Shown in pieces: positions 1 to 10,565 of a stretch of DNA of 64,000 nt. Location of the stretch: NCBI GenBank assembly GCA_018136815.1, contig CM030941.1, positions 2,583,784 to 2,647,783 of the forward strand. The letters are read 5' to 3'. The position numbers and the translations under genes were made by a program. A model generated the notes under the pieces. It did no database searches. It was not told the DNA's origin and saw only the letters and a program-made list of their open reading frames with translations. The DNA comes from Isochrysis galbana (Eukaryota; Haptophyta; Isochrysidales; Isochrysidaceae). Numbering within the stretch: position 1 is the first letter of the stretch; the number at the start of each line of letters is the position of its first letter.

Positions 1-2
1 CG

Positions 3-3000
3 CCTCCACGCCCGCCGCCACATTTCCCGCTATTGCCACAGTTGCCCACATTGGCACCGCCGGAACCACCTGCATCGCCTTCACAGCCGCCTCCACTGCC
101 AGCTTTGCAGCCGCCCCCGAGTCCTCCAACCTTGCCTATGCCCCCATCCCCGGTGCCAAAGTTTCCATCGCCCATGCTACCACCATCACCTGAGCCTTCA
201 TCACCACGGCCCCCACCTCCACCGGTGCAAGAGCCGTCGCTACCACGGCCCCCACTCTCACCTCAACCCGAGAATCCAACACCACAGCGCTCGCCCACGC
301 CCACGCCCGAGCCTACATCACCACCGCCTTCTTTGCCACCAGTGCCACAGCCGACGCCAACATCACCGCCGCCACTTTCTCCAGCGCCGTACCCGACGCT
401 GCCAAGCCCAATGCCACAGCTAAGCCCGTCACTGCCGCCTTCTCCACCGCCTAGCATGCCGAAGGTTACTCTTGCACCTGACTTCTTGGAACCCCCCGAT
501 ATTCCGCCCTCGCCGCTGCCGCCGGTTGCCGTCCCGCCCTCGCCACCACCGCGCCAAGTGCGCATGATTCTTGGTCTCACTATGGAAGGCGCCGTGGAGG
601 ACTACGGCGAGTCGGATATGGCCAACTGGGTTTCGCAGTACTTCATTGTCGACCTTGTCAACGTAAAGGTGACACTGCAAGCTGCGTCGGTGAGGATGGC
701 GATCGAGCTTCTTGTGGAGGAGCTAGACATCCCGCGCATTCGGAGACTATGGGACGCACTCACCTTGGAAGACGCTTCGATTGCCTTAGGAGGGCAAGCT
801 CTCGGTCTCTCCGACGTCGTTGTGCTGGAGGGTTTTGCTCCTCTTCCTCCCCCTCCACCACCGTCGCCACCGCTGCCGCCAAGAGTGCCGCCCTCGCCGC
901 CGCCACCCTCCACACCGCCGATTCCACTCTCACCGTCGCCAGGTCCGCCCTGGCCTCTGCCGCCAGCCGCCTATGATGAGTGGGTGATTGAGGCAATGAA
1001 CAGGATCAGCGGAATTTCATCCCTTCGTACTGGCCAGAACATAACTTTCGAGCTTATCGATGGTGTTACTCAAGGATTGAGCCAGGTACTTCAGGATGCC
1101 TCACTAGCTTACCCAGATGGTGAGGATCCCAACTCTATCGGTGCGGGTGAGGAGGTCCGCAAAACTATCGATCTTGTTGTAGATGCGCTCCTCAATCACG
1201 CAGGCAGCCTCGGATCCACCACTATCACGAGTCCAGCACTGAACATCTCGGTGCAACGCGTTGAGAGCTCATCCCTATCGTTCGGCTCGAGCGGGGCCAG
1301 AAACGCCACCATTCAGTTACCCAACGGCCTGACGTCCGCTCTCAATGCCGGCGTTCCGATGACGGTAGCCATGTGGACTACGGGGCAAAACGTGCATGGC
1401 AGTGCGCCCGGCCAGTCGAATGCCCTCATAGGCCCGACCACATCCTTCAACTTGTACGTCAATAACTCAAAGGTGACGGAATTACGAGAACCGATTCTAT
1501 TGGCCCTGCCCGTGAGCTCCCTAGAGGATACGGCCCAGAATTGTGTAGGACAGCCCTCCTCACGTGACATCTTCGAGACGATGCGAGATGGGGCTTCGCG
1601 TTGCGAAAGCGCCCTTGAGTGTCGGTATTGGGACCAGGATGCCCATGTTTGGAGCTCAGACGGCTGCGAAACGGTGCCTCTCAACGGGGTTGATGGCGCC
1701 CTTGGCTGCTCGTGCCGCACCCTCGGAGATTTTATCTCTATCAAAGTACCTGTCGCAATTGACGATGCTGCTGTCCAAATCTTGTCCCTTGACCCTGCGC
1801 AACGCGCTGCAATCCATTGTCGTTGTTCTAGACAGGTAGAGGTCGTCCTCTTCAAAACAGGGAACGACACGGGCACTCGTCACTTCAACCTCACTGTCAC
1901 AAAACCACGCCCGGGCGGTGGTTATCCCAACTATTCAATCTGGTCGGCCAAACTGGTCCACGGCTATTTTCCCTCGCTGATATCACTACTTCGGCGCGAG
2001 GGCCCAATGCATGTTGGAATACCCGTCATGCTAAGTGCTAGATCACTAGCGGAGAGGTCCGATAACGGCCGATACCGGGGAGACATCATGGTGAACGTGT
2101 CAACCGACGCAGCTCAAGAGTGCCGTCAGATTCTCGTGGAAGTTGAAGCCTCTGTGCTCGCGATGACTTCGGCGGAGCAAACGGTCTGGGGTTGGGTGCC
2201 TCGTGGCCAGCCGTGCTCCGCTGCGGGCCCAGCAGCGGAGGGCATCTCATCCGAGTGGACTGTAGGCATGAGCATTGGTGATGAAATAAGCGTCGCCTTC
2301 ACTGCTTGTGATGAGGAGGGTTTCGCCGTTGATCATGCTCTCCCCACAAGCCGGCGGGCGCTTCCTGACCCGCGCTCTTTCTCCGCTGCGCTGATCGAGC
2401 AGACATCTGGAGAGCGACTTCCCGCCAATGTCGTCAGCCACGGAGGCGGCCGCTATGCCGCGATTATCAAGGCGACAACCTTGGGAAGGCTGAGCTTGGA
2501 GCTCCGCCTGGGTATGGAGAGCGGCCTGGGCGCGCGTCAAATAGGTGGATGGCCGAGTGGCGCTGATGCCACGCCGCTGCTCGGCGCTCTGGAGTTCGAA
2601 GTCGGCTGTCCCGAAGGACTCGTGGCGCAAGCTGGCACGAACATCTGCACTTGCAAGCAAGGCCATGAGCCTGATGGAACTGACCGTCTCTTCGACCTTG
2701 TGCCGCGAGCGTGCAAGCCGTGCTCTCAAGGATATTTCAAGAAGGCGAGCGGTTCCAGTGAGTGCACGCCATGCCCTGCCGGAAGCTTCCAGCCTGACGC
2801 AGGTGCAACGTCGTGCCTGCCTTGCTCTCCCGGCACTTTTCAAGACCTTGCAGGGCAGAGGCGGTGCAACTTGTGCCCGACACGCACAACGTCGGTGGCG
2901 CCATTCAACGACTGCACCGAGTGCGCCTCCGGTTCGGTTCGTGATTCGTCCAACGTCATGGCCAGCGAAGCTACATGTCGACCCTGCCCTCCACTTGCCA

Positions 3001-6000
3001 CTTGTCCTATCAATTCGACGACGATGCCTGCGATGCAGCTCAAGTTCGGGACATGGCGATTGTCTCCCTTGTCCCACATGCTTGATCATTGCGAGCAGGC
3101 CGGAGACGTCAGCCCATGCATAGGTGGCGGCGACGCCGGCGCCGATGGTGCGGGCTACTGCCGCACTGGCCACTCAGGTTTCCGGTGCGAAGTGTGCTCC
3201 GAGGGGTATTACTTTTCTGCGGGATATGCAAGGTGCAGGCAATGCCACTCAATCGCCGGCTACGCCTTCATGTACCTTGCACTTCTTGGTGGCCCGCTGC
3301 TTGCTGTCGCTTTCCTTCGGCTCCTTCGGCGTCGCAACGTCTCTGACCGGCTCAACGCGGCGCTTCGGTTGGTGCAGCAGGCTACGCAAGGATCGAGTCT
3401 CTTGGTGAAAGTCCGCATCTTGATCGGCTTTGCTCAAGTTGCTGGCGCCGCGTCCACCTATTCGATCGATGTTCCTAGCGCACTCCGTACGCTCCTCCTT
3501 GTGCTTAGCTGGTTCGAGCTTGACATATGGGGCGAGCCGTTCATGGCTCACGCCTGTGCGGGTGGCTACATGAACTACATGCTCCTCACGGCCGGCTTCC
3601 CGCTGGTTGTCATTGTCATCATCTTCGTCATCTGTGCTACCAAGAGTCTTCGTGCACATCAATGTTCGGTAGCCCGGTGCCCTTGGGGGAAGATCAAGCA
3701 AGCTAGCAGCGAGGGTGCCCTCGCCGCATTGAAGCCTTCATTGGCTGTTGTCCTCATTCTTTGCCCTACAGTCTCCGCTGCGGCATTCGGCGCGCTTCAC
3801 TGTAGGCAAGTCGTTGCCTCGTCGGATCCTCTAGAATACCGCACTTTCTTGTGGTCCAGCCCCGATGTGGAATGCGACTCGCCGGAAGCTACTCACCTGA
3901 GGTGGGTGGCGGTGATTATATTGGCCATCTGGCCTGCTGGTTCAGCTGTTGCCCTGACCGTCTTGCTGGTCTGCATTCGTGGAGCTATCAAACGGCGCAC
4001 ACCTAGCATGCTCTCTACGGCGTCCAAGACTTTTTGGGCTGAGTACCGCACAGGCCAGTACTGGTGGGGCATTGTGGAGCATCTCCGCCGTATCGCGCTC
4101 ACTGGCGTCCTCCTCCTGATTCCTGAGGCTGCCGGCTTCATCCGATTGATTGTCGCGCTCCTTGTCAGTCTGGGTTGCATGCTACTACAGATGATACTGA
4201 AGCCGCACCTACGCCGAGACGTGGCTGCGTTGTCCATGGCGGAGCAGGTGGTTTGCTTTGTCCTCATTCTAGGCTACTCGTTCATCTACATGTACCAACG
4301 CTTCGCCGTATTTTTGCCAGTTGACAACCGGTTCAACGCTGTTTCGCTAGTCCTCGCCTTCAACTCTGCGGACGAAATCGCGCTTATGATTGTTATCATC
4401 GTCATGGTGCTCGCGTCGATCGTCGGCCTTGCTGCTCTACGCCAATGGATCCTCGGGACTCAAAATCGCGATTTCGTCTTGAAGGACACCATGCTACCCC
4501 CCGTGCTCACCATAAGTCAAGGGCATCGCTACCACCTCTTCTTATCCCATGTCTGGAGTACTGGCCAAGACCAAGTTGCCGCGATCAAGCGGCAACTGCA
4601 GCTTCATCTGCCTGGAGTGCAAATCTTCCTCGACGTGGACGACCTGAAGGACATCGGGGCACTTGAGCAGCACGTGCAAGAGACGAGCGTGGTGCTGATC
4701 TTTCTATCGCGCGGCTACTTCACATCCACCAATTGCTTGCGAGAACTGACTGCGACTGTCGAGATGAAGAAACCGGTGGTTCTTGTCCTGGAAGCAGATG
4801 TGACGAAGGGCGGCTATGCAAACTTGCAGCAGGCTATAGACGATTGCCCTCCGGAATACCGCGAGTACGTATTCATGAACTCCAACGGCACCCGCCGAGA
4901 GGCGTTGACATGGCATCGGGTGAAGGAGTTCCAGCTTTGTGCTCTGAAGCTCATCGCTGGCAGTATGCTCAGCTACACCCCACGGTACCTTCAAGACGGC
5001 ACGGGGCAGCTTGTGAAGAGTCCGCCCGAGGTGGCCGCGCCGACATCAGAGCAATTGGCCCGAACAACTGCGTCGTCACGACGTGTGGAGCTTTGCCTCA
5101 CTGGGGAGGTAAGCTTTGCCAAGCTCTCCTTCGTGGGCTCGCCGCCGGTGCTCTACGTCTCCTCCCACAACCCGGGCGCCGAATCAACGGCGCGAGAGCT
5201 GTCCGACAAGTGCAGGCCATCCCAGAGGCCGCTCGTGAGCACTATTGCGCCGGCGGCTTTTCGCCGAACGCTTGCTCTGATGAACGGCGCTAGCTCAAGC
5301 GGATCGCCCGTGAAACGGGTCAGCTCGAGACACATACTCTTGCTCTACCTGAACTCAATTACCTGGACGGGAGACGCTGGCGCCCGTCTTGCGGAAGAAG
5401 TCCGCGCGGCTCAAGAGTGTGGGATGCGCATCGTAATGTTGCACGAGAACGATCCGGAACGCGATGGATGTGCGTTTGCTCGCTTCTTCCAAACCACTCC
5501 TGACGACCTCATCAACGGTGGGCTCTACGACGCCCTCGCACTGGCAATGCATGCCGGTGACTATCGGCATGTCAGCCTTCTCATCGTTGCGCAAGCTCTG
5601 GGAGCCCAGACCGCCTTTTCGCGCTCCAAACTCAGCCCAAAGTGCCTCTTCATGCACGCTTGTAGTAAACTACGAGGCAGTGACGGCAGTGCGCGCGCTT
5701 CGGCTGAGATGCAACCAAGGTGCATCAGCGAGACTGGTGCTCGTAGCAGCGGTAGTGGCAGCGGCTCCTCGTCGTCACTGAAGAAGTCACGCGGACGTTC
5801 CGCACTGCGGAGCCTCGTCTTTGGTTCGGCCGCCTTTCAGACGGCCGCCTTCTGGAATGGGGTTTATCCCTTCTCAGCCTCAGCGGACCAGCAACGACCC
5901 ATTCGGTCCTTGTTGCTTCTCCCTGGTCCTCCAAGCGTCATGCCATCGTTCGAGCGCGTGCTTCACCCGCGTACACGCCGTGCTCTCGAATTCCTCACCG

Positions 6001-9000
6001 TCCAGCAGCCTGACACATATCACCGTGACGATACCATTTCGTTCGTCAATGTGGATCCGATACGCCAGACTGCCGTAAGCTGCGAGTGTACTAGGCAAGT
6101 TCAGGTATCGCTGCACAAGACGGAGGCCGGGGTGCTCTCTCAGGATCTTGACCTTGTCGTTGCTCAAGATCCACGCGGCCCGCTGTACCGGAATTGGACA
6201 GTCATTGACGTTACGAATGTGGTGCCCCGACCCGTGCAGCTGGTCTCCTTCGGATCTCGCGCAGGAGCTGTGACGGGTGCCGGCGTGCAGATGCGATTCG
6301 CCGCCTACTCGATCTCTGAGGTTGGGTTGGAAGCTGGCTACGGCGCCAGTGTCCAAGTGAATATTTCTCAGGCCGGGGGCGGTGATGACGTCGATGTGCC
6401 GTTCGACATCGCGGTGGAGGTGCTGGCGACCGCTGTCGCGAACCAAACCGTTTGGGGTAACATACCTGCAATGAGCTGGTGCAACGAAACCAAGCTCGAC
6501 TCAAACTCGTCCTTGTTGCCGTCTCGGCCAGCGGAGGCCATGATGCCTATTGTCTTCGGGGTGAAGACAGAGATACCATTTACTGCCTGCGACATTGAGG
6601 GTCTTCCGCTTCTTCACTCAAACCCCATCACACGGGTGGAGCTGTCCGATCCTCGGAGCTTCACTGCGGCGCTACGCGAGCTTTCCATGAGTGATAGCAC
6701 CGTGATACGTGCTACCGGCGATTCATTGCAAGGCGATTCATTGCAAGTGCTGGTAGACTCCCCCACGAGCGGGAGGTACGTAGCGACCGTCCAGCCCGAG
6801 CGACTGGGCATATATTCCCTCGAGCTCTCCTTGGGCTTGGAAGGCGAGGACCGTGAGAGCGCCACGCCCGCCCTGGGAGCGCTTCGATTGGAAATCGTGT
6901 GTCCCGATGGCCTAGTCCCTGATCCAATTATGCGAATCTGCTCCTGCGATAAGGGCTTCGAGCCCTCGGATGAGCGGCCCGACACCGTCTGCAAGCCTTG
7001 CCACCCGGGCCATTACAAGCCCAACATCGGCGCTGACCAGTGTGCACCTTGCCCTGCGGGGCAGGTGCAACCGCAGATGGCGAGTGTGACGTGTGAAACC
7101 TGTCTACCCGGTACATTCCAACACGTGGAGGGCAGCACCTCGTGCGAGCGGTGCGCGGAGGGGACCAACTCCACATATCCATACGAAAGTTGCGAAATCT
7201 GCGAGGCTGGGCACTTCCGGCTCTCCGAGACTATGGATGCGAGCACGGAAACATGCCGCCCCTGCATCGCCGGCGCTAGTTGCCCTTTCGGATCCACAAC
7301 GCTGCCCACGATCTATCTCGAGCCGGGCACGTGGCGTCTCGGCGAGAGATCTCGCTTCATTCAGCTTTGCGTAGAGGGGGGCAATGGCACCACCCCGTGT
7401 TTGGGCGGCCGAGAGATCGGAAACTCTGGCGATGGCTATTGTGCACCGGGACATACCGGGCCAATGTGCGAGATATGTGTCGAAAGCGGCTACTACTTCT
7501 CATGGGCGGATGCCCAATGCGCGAAATGTCCCTCTCCCGCCCGCTTTGTGCTCATTTATGAGCTCGTCATCGGCATCCCGCTTTTGATCGCCGCAGCGAT
7601 CTACGTCGCACACGGCCGCTCGGCCCGCGTGAGGGCTGCGTCTACACGTGCGGCTGCGATTATTGACGCGCTCAACATCGAGGGCAAACTGAAGGCTTTC
7701 ATTGGATTTGTCCAGGTTGTCGCGGTCATTGGACCAGTATATTCAATTGAAATGCCCAACCTCTACCGGGCAGTGCTGCGAGCTCTAGAGGTCGTCTACA
7801 TTGACATTTTTGGCGACTTATTCATTCCGACCGAATGCATCGGCGGCTATCAGCGATTTCTCATCGTCAAGGCTACTTTTCCTATAATCCTGATCGCGGT
7901 CGCCGCCACGCTGCGCGGGCTTTTGTGGCTTCGCCAAAAATGGCGCTTGCGTGATGACTCACCATCTACCGATGAAGGTGGCCGTCGCACTATGCTCAAG
8001 TGTGTATCCGCAACAGGCATCGGCTTGCTCCCATTGATACTGTGGATGGGCATTTTTTTTTGCGTGACCGTCTCTGCCTCGATTTTTCGCGCACTCCATT
8101 GCGTCCGTTTCGTCTACGACTCAGAGAAAGGGCAGTATCGCGAATTTATCTCTGAAAGCCTAGACATTGAATGCCCAACTTCGGGCCATCCAGCGTCCAA
8201 GGGCTTCTATCAACTCCGAGCTGTCGCCGTTTTCCTGGTCGGGGTGTGGCCTGTGGGCTGCCTCCTCGGCCTCGCGCTCCTTCTCTGGGCCGTCCGCAAA
8301 CAAGTACTCTCTAGGCGGCCAAGCAAACTCTCGCATGCCGCGCGCGTTTTAACACGTGACTACAAACCTGCGTTCTTCTGGTGGGATTTCGTTGAGTTGG
8401 TCCGCAAACTATTCTTAACTGGGTTCGTGCTCATTGTACCGGAGAGCGCCGCTTTCCTGCGCCTCGTCCTCGCGCTCCTCTTCAGCGTCTTGTTCTTGAT
8501 AGGTCAGACGATGCTCGCTCCATTCAAGGACCGCGACCAACAAGTGTTCTCCTTGGGATTGCAATCGGTGGTGATTGTCCTTTTCCTTGGCTCTACCTAT
8601 ATGTACGCCTACGAGCAATTCGACGTTGCCATCGCCAACGGAGGCGCCGCGGTCGCTTGGCAGGAGGGGCGGCTCTCACCTCTAGCTGACGTGTTCGTGT
8701 TCCAGTCGCTCGATGATCTTGCGCTTATCTGCTTGGTCGGCATGTGCGTTCTCGCTGGTGCCCTTGTTTTACTGGCGATACACGCGGCTTTTGTGGAGGG
8801 CAACGCGGAGGTGCTCAAGCTGAAGAGAACGCGGGCGCCGCCTGTCATCACCATTCGGCAAGAGCATCAGTACCACCTATTCCTCAGCCACGTGTGGAGC
8901 ACCGGGCAAGACCAGGTTGCTGTTATAAAGCGTCAGCTACTGCGGATGGTTCATGGCATGAAGATCTTCTTGGACGTGGACGACCTTCAGGACATCGGCG

Positions 9001-10565
9001 CACTCGAAGCCTATATTGATGAAACAATGGTGGTGCTCGTGTTTCTTTCGCGAGGCTATTTCACGTCTCGCAACTGCCTGCGAGAGGCGCGCGCATCCAT
9101 GCAACGGAATAAGCCTATCCTTCTCGTACATGAGACCGACGCCAGCAAAGGCGGTTTCACGCTCGAGGAGGCGCGAGCAGAGTGCCCCGAAGACCTGCGT
9201 GACTTCATGTTTGGCCCAGTTGGCTACGAACGCCCAATCATACCTTGGCATCGCATCACGGTGTTTCAGTTATGCACACTCAAGGAGATCGCGCGGAATG
9301 TCCTGCGGCAAACACCGCTCTATTCCTCCAAGCCTATGTTGGGCGTCTATTTGGACCGCGACGTCAACGTTGATCAGCTCAAGATGAGCAAGCCGGTGGC
9401 CATCTACGCTTCACCGAACAATCCTGGCAGCGAAATGGTCGCCAAGGAGCTGGCCGCCTTCTTTCCGGAGACCGAAATCTGTGTCGTGCAGGCCCCACTC
9501 GAGGGTATGTTGCACCTTGGCAGTGCCAGCGATGATTTGCAGAGCATCGACATCGACTTGGCCCATGATGCGGCTATTCCGGCTGAGCCAGGCGCATCAA
9601 CTCAAGGAGCGGAAGACATGCGCGGTCCTAGCTCATCAGATGCGTCTAGCGCAAGGTCGGCACGACGTGTGCGACGGCCTATGGACGATCTCCGCAAGCG
9701 GAAGCAGATCTTCCTCTTGTATCTGAACCGGCACACATTTGTAGGCCATGCAGGCGAAAGCCTCGCGCGAGAGGTGTCACATGCGCTCAACAACAACTTG
9801 AACATAGTCATGCTGCACGAGAACGACCGCCGACGAGCTGGTTGTGAATTTGGCCACTTCTTCAAGACGACACCCCGAGAGCTCATCGACTTGGGCTTGT
9901 ATGGGCCCATCGCGCTTGCCATGTACCCGATGCCCCACCGCGAAGTGAGCCTAACACTCGTCGCGCAGACTCTTGGCGGTGTAAAAAAGTCGCGTGCGGC
10001 GGCCGTCCAAGGGTCCACTCCGCGGAAATACGCTCTCGAGCAACAAACGCAGCAAAGTTGGCTGAAGCGCCAAACAAACTCGCTTGGCCGCGGGCTAAGC
10101 ATTGTTCCTGCAGACCCACCGCCGCCACCGAAAGAGCCCAAAATCCCTCCGCGGCGCTCAACATATGCACCGCCCCGAGCGCCCAAGGGCCCGCTGCCGA
10201 CTCTGAGCGAGAGAAAGCTGTCAAAACAGCCCATGAGTAGTCGGATGTCTGCACCACGGATGTCCGCGCCGCGTGCAGTCTCCATCGCGTCTTCGGCCGT
10301 GAGCTGGATGGCCGACTATGACGATTGGGATTGGGAGTCGGCGTACGACGATGATTCCATTTCCACCCTTCGTGACGAAGAAGGCCGGCCCTCAAGCGGG
10401 CCCTCGGGTTGGCGGACCTCAGCGCCGCGCCATCCATCGAGACTAGCGCCACCATATGCAACGCCTCTTTCCCCGATCCAATCCCCTGGAGGCGGTGGCC
10501 CGAGGGTCACGTCATATGATGGAGATGAGGAGGGTGGCGGCCGGTGGTCACGCGCATCGGTGTAA
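3..10565 (+). CDS. Giant tandem receptor-like membrane protein with two TIR-like domains (5' partial)
   Basis: The frame is open from the window edge, so the true start lies upstream; residues are numbered from the codon at 33. Order: Pro/Ser-rich stretches (1-175 and 270-311) around a small alpha/beta segment; a GAIN/GPS-like region ending in a C-YWD...W...GC...C-C motif (530-575); a GCC2/GCC3 (ephrin-receptor-like) Cys-rich block (872-990); about nine or ten hydrophobic segments (1073-1470); a TIR-like domain starting HLFLSHVWSTGQ (1500-1640) with a CLRE glutamate at 1571; and a second conserved domain (1705-1858). A second unit repeats this from about 2007: Cys-rich block 2304-2420, membrane block 2505-2920, TIR-like 2947-3085 (glutamate 3018), second domain 3120-3317, then a Pro/Ser/Arg tail. 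The two TIR starts are 1447 residues apart. By family analogy it is a surface receptor with cytosolic TIR signalling or NADase activity; ligand and activity are unknown. No intron is evident in 10.5 kb, unlike its neighbours. Confidence 0.85.
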   Translation, partial: PPRPPPHFPLLPQLPTLAPPEPPASPSQPPPLPALQPPPSPPTLPMPPSPVPKFPSPMLPPSPEPSSPRPPPPPVQEPSLPRPPLSPQPENPTPQRSPTPTPEPTSPPPSLPPVPQPTPTSPPPLSPAPYPTLPSPMPQLSPSLPPSPPPSMPKVTLAPDFLEPPDIPPSPLPPVAVPPSPPPRQVRMILGLTMEGAVEDYGESDMANWVSQYFIVDLVNVKVTLQAASVRMAIELLVEELDIPRIRRLWDALTLEDASIALGGQALGLSDVVVLEGFAPLPPPPPPSPPLPPRVPPSPPPPSTPPIPLSPSPGPPWPLPPAAYDEWVIEAMNRISGISSLRTGQNITFELIDGVTQGLSQVLQDASLAYPDGEDPNSIGAGEEVRKTIDLVVDALLNHAGSLGSTTITSPALNISVQRVESSSLSFGSSGARNATIQLPNGLTSALNAGVPMTVAMWTTGQNVHGSAPGQSNALIGPTTSFNLYVNNSKVTELREPILLALPVSSLEDTAQNCVGQPSSRDIFETMRDGASRCESALECRYWDQDAHVWSSDGCETVPLNGVDGALGCSCRTLGDFISIKVPVAIDDAAVQILSLDPAQRAAIHCRCSRQVEVVLFKTGNDTGTRHFNLTVTKPRPGGGYPNYSIWSAKLVHGYFPSLISLLRREGPMHVGIPVMLSARSLAERSDNGRYRGDIMVNVSTDAAQECRQILVEVEASVLAMTSAEQTVWGWVPRGQPCSAAGPAAEGISSEWTVGMSIGDEISVAFTACDEEGFAVDHALPTSRRALPDPRSFSAALIEQTSGERLPANVVSHGGGRYAAIIKATTLGRLSLELRLGMESGLGARQIGGWPSGADATPLLGALEFEVGCPEGLVAQAGTNICTCKQGHEPDGTDRLFDLVPRACKPCSQGYFKKASGSSECTPCPAGSFQPDAGATSCLPCSPGTFQDLAGQRRCNLCPTRTTSVAPFNDCTECASGSVRDSSNVMASEATCRPCPPLATCPINSTTMPAMQLKFGTWRLSPLSHMLDHCEQAGDVSPCIGGGDAGADGAGYCRTGHSGFRCEVCSEGYYFSAGYARCRQCHSIAGYAFMYLALLGGPLLAVAFLRLLRRRNVSDRLNAALRLVQQATQGSSLLVKVRILIGFAQVAGAASTYSIDVPSALRTLLLVLSWFELDIWGEPFMAHACAGGYMNYMLLTAGFPLVVIVIIFVICATKSLRAHQCSVARCPWGKIKQASSEGALAALKPSLAVVLILCPTVSAAAFGALHCRQVVASSDPLEYRTFLWSSPDVECDSPEATHLRWVAVIILAIWPAGSAVALTVLLVCIRGAIKRRTPSMLSTASKTFWAEYRTGQYWWGIVEHLRRIALTGVLLLIPEAAGFIRLIVALLVSLGCMLLQMILKPHLRRDVAALSMAEQVVCFVLILGYSFIYMYQRFAVFLPVDNRFNAVSLVLAFNSADEIALMIVIIVMVLASIVGLAALRQWILGTQNRDFVLKDTMLPPVLTISQGHRYHLFLSHVWSTGQDQVAAIKRQLQLHLPGVQIFLDVDDLKDIGALEQHVQETSVVLIFLSRGYFTSTNCLRELTATVEMKKPVVLVLEADVTKGGYANLQQAIDDCPPEYREYVFMNSNGTRREALTWHRVKEFQLCALKLIAGSMLSYTPRYLQDGTGQLVKSPPEVAAPTSEQLARTTASSRRVELCLTGEVSFAKLSFVGSPPVLYVSSHNPGAESTARELSDKCRPSQRPLVSTIAPAAFRRTLALMNGASSSGSPVKRVSSRHILLLYLNSITWTGDAGARLAEEVRAAQECGMRIVMLHENDPERDGCAFARFFQTTPDDLINGGLYDALALAMHAGDYRHVSLLIVAQALGAQTAFSRSKLSPKCLFMHACSKLRGSDGSARASAEMQPRCISETGARSSGSGSGSSSSLKKSRGRSALRSLVFGSAAFQTAAFWNGVYPFSASADQQRPIRSLLLLPGPPSVMPSFERVLHPRTRRALEFLTVQQPDTYHRDDTISFVNVDPIRQTAVSCECTRQVQVSLHKTEAGVLSQDLDLVVAQDPRGPLYRNWTVIDVTNVVPRPVQLVSFGSRAGAVTGAGVQMRFAAYSISEVGLEAGYGASVQVNISQAGGGDDVDVPFDIAVEVLATAVANQTVWGNIPAMSWCNETKLDSNSSLLPSRPAEAMMPIVFGVKTEIPFTACDIEGLPLLHSNPITRVELSDPRSFTAALRELSMSDSTVIRATGDSLQGDSLQVLVDSPTSGRYVATVQPERLGIYSLELSLGLEGEDRESATPALGALRLEIVCPDGLVPDPIMRICSCDKGFEPSDERPDTVCKPCHPGHYKPNIGADQCAPCPAGQVQPQMASVTCETCLPGTFQHVEGSTSCERCAEGTNSTYPYESCEICEAGHFRLSETMDASTETCRPCIAGASCPFGSTTLPTIYLEPGTWRLGERSRFIQLCVEGGNGTTPCLGGREIGNSGDGYCAPGHTGPMCEICVESGYYFSWADAQCAKCPSPARFVLIYELVIGIPLLIAAAIYVAHGRSARVRAASTRAAAIIDALNIEGKLKAFIGFVQVVAVIGPVYSIEMPNLYRAVLRALEVVYIDIFGDLFIPTECIGGYQRFLIVKATFPIILIAVAATLRGLLWLRQKWRLRDDSPSTDEGGRRTMLKCVSATGIGLLPLILWMGIFFCVTVSASIFRALHCVRFVYDSEKGQYREFISESLDIECPTSGHPASKGFYQLRAVAVFLVGVWPVGCLLGLALLLWAVRKQVLSRRPSKLSHAARVLTRDYKPAFFWWDFVELVRKLFLTGFVLIVPESAAFLRLVLALLFSVLFLIGQTMLAPFKDRDQQVFSLGLQSVVIVLFLGSTYMYAYEQFDVAIANGGAAVAWQEGRLSPLADVFVFQSLDDLALICLVGMCVLAGALVLLAIHAAFVEGNAEVLKLKRTRAPPVITIRQEHQYHLFLSHVWSTGQDQVAVIKRQLLRMVHGMKIFLDVDDLQDIGALEAYIDETMVVLVFLSRGYFTSRNCLREARASMQRNKPILLVHETDASKGGFTLEEARAECPEDLRDFMFGPVGYERPIIPWHRITVFQLCTLKEIARNVLRQTPLYSSKPMLGVYLDRDVNVDQLKMSKPVAIYASPNNPGSEMVAKELAAFFPETEICVVQAPLEGMLHLGSASDDLQSIDIDLAHDAAIPAEPGASTQGAEDMRGPSSSDASSARSARRVRRPMDDLRKRKQIFLLYLNRHTFVGHAGESLAREVSHALNNNLNIVMLHENDRRRAGCEFGHFFKTTPRELIDLGLYGPIALAMYPMPHREVSLTLVAQTLGGVKKSRAAAVQGSTPRKYALEQQTQQSWLKRQTNSLGRGLSIVPADPPPPPKEPKIPPRRSTYAPPRAPKGPLPTLSERKLSKQPMSSRMSAPRMSAPRAVSIASSAVSWMADYDDWDWESAYDDDSISTLRDEEGRPSSGPSGWRTSAPRHPSRLAPPYATPLSPIQSPGGGGPRVTSYDGDEEGGGRWSRASV

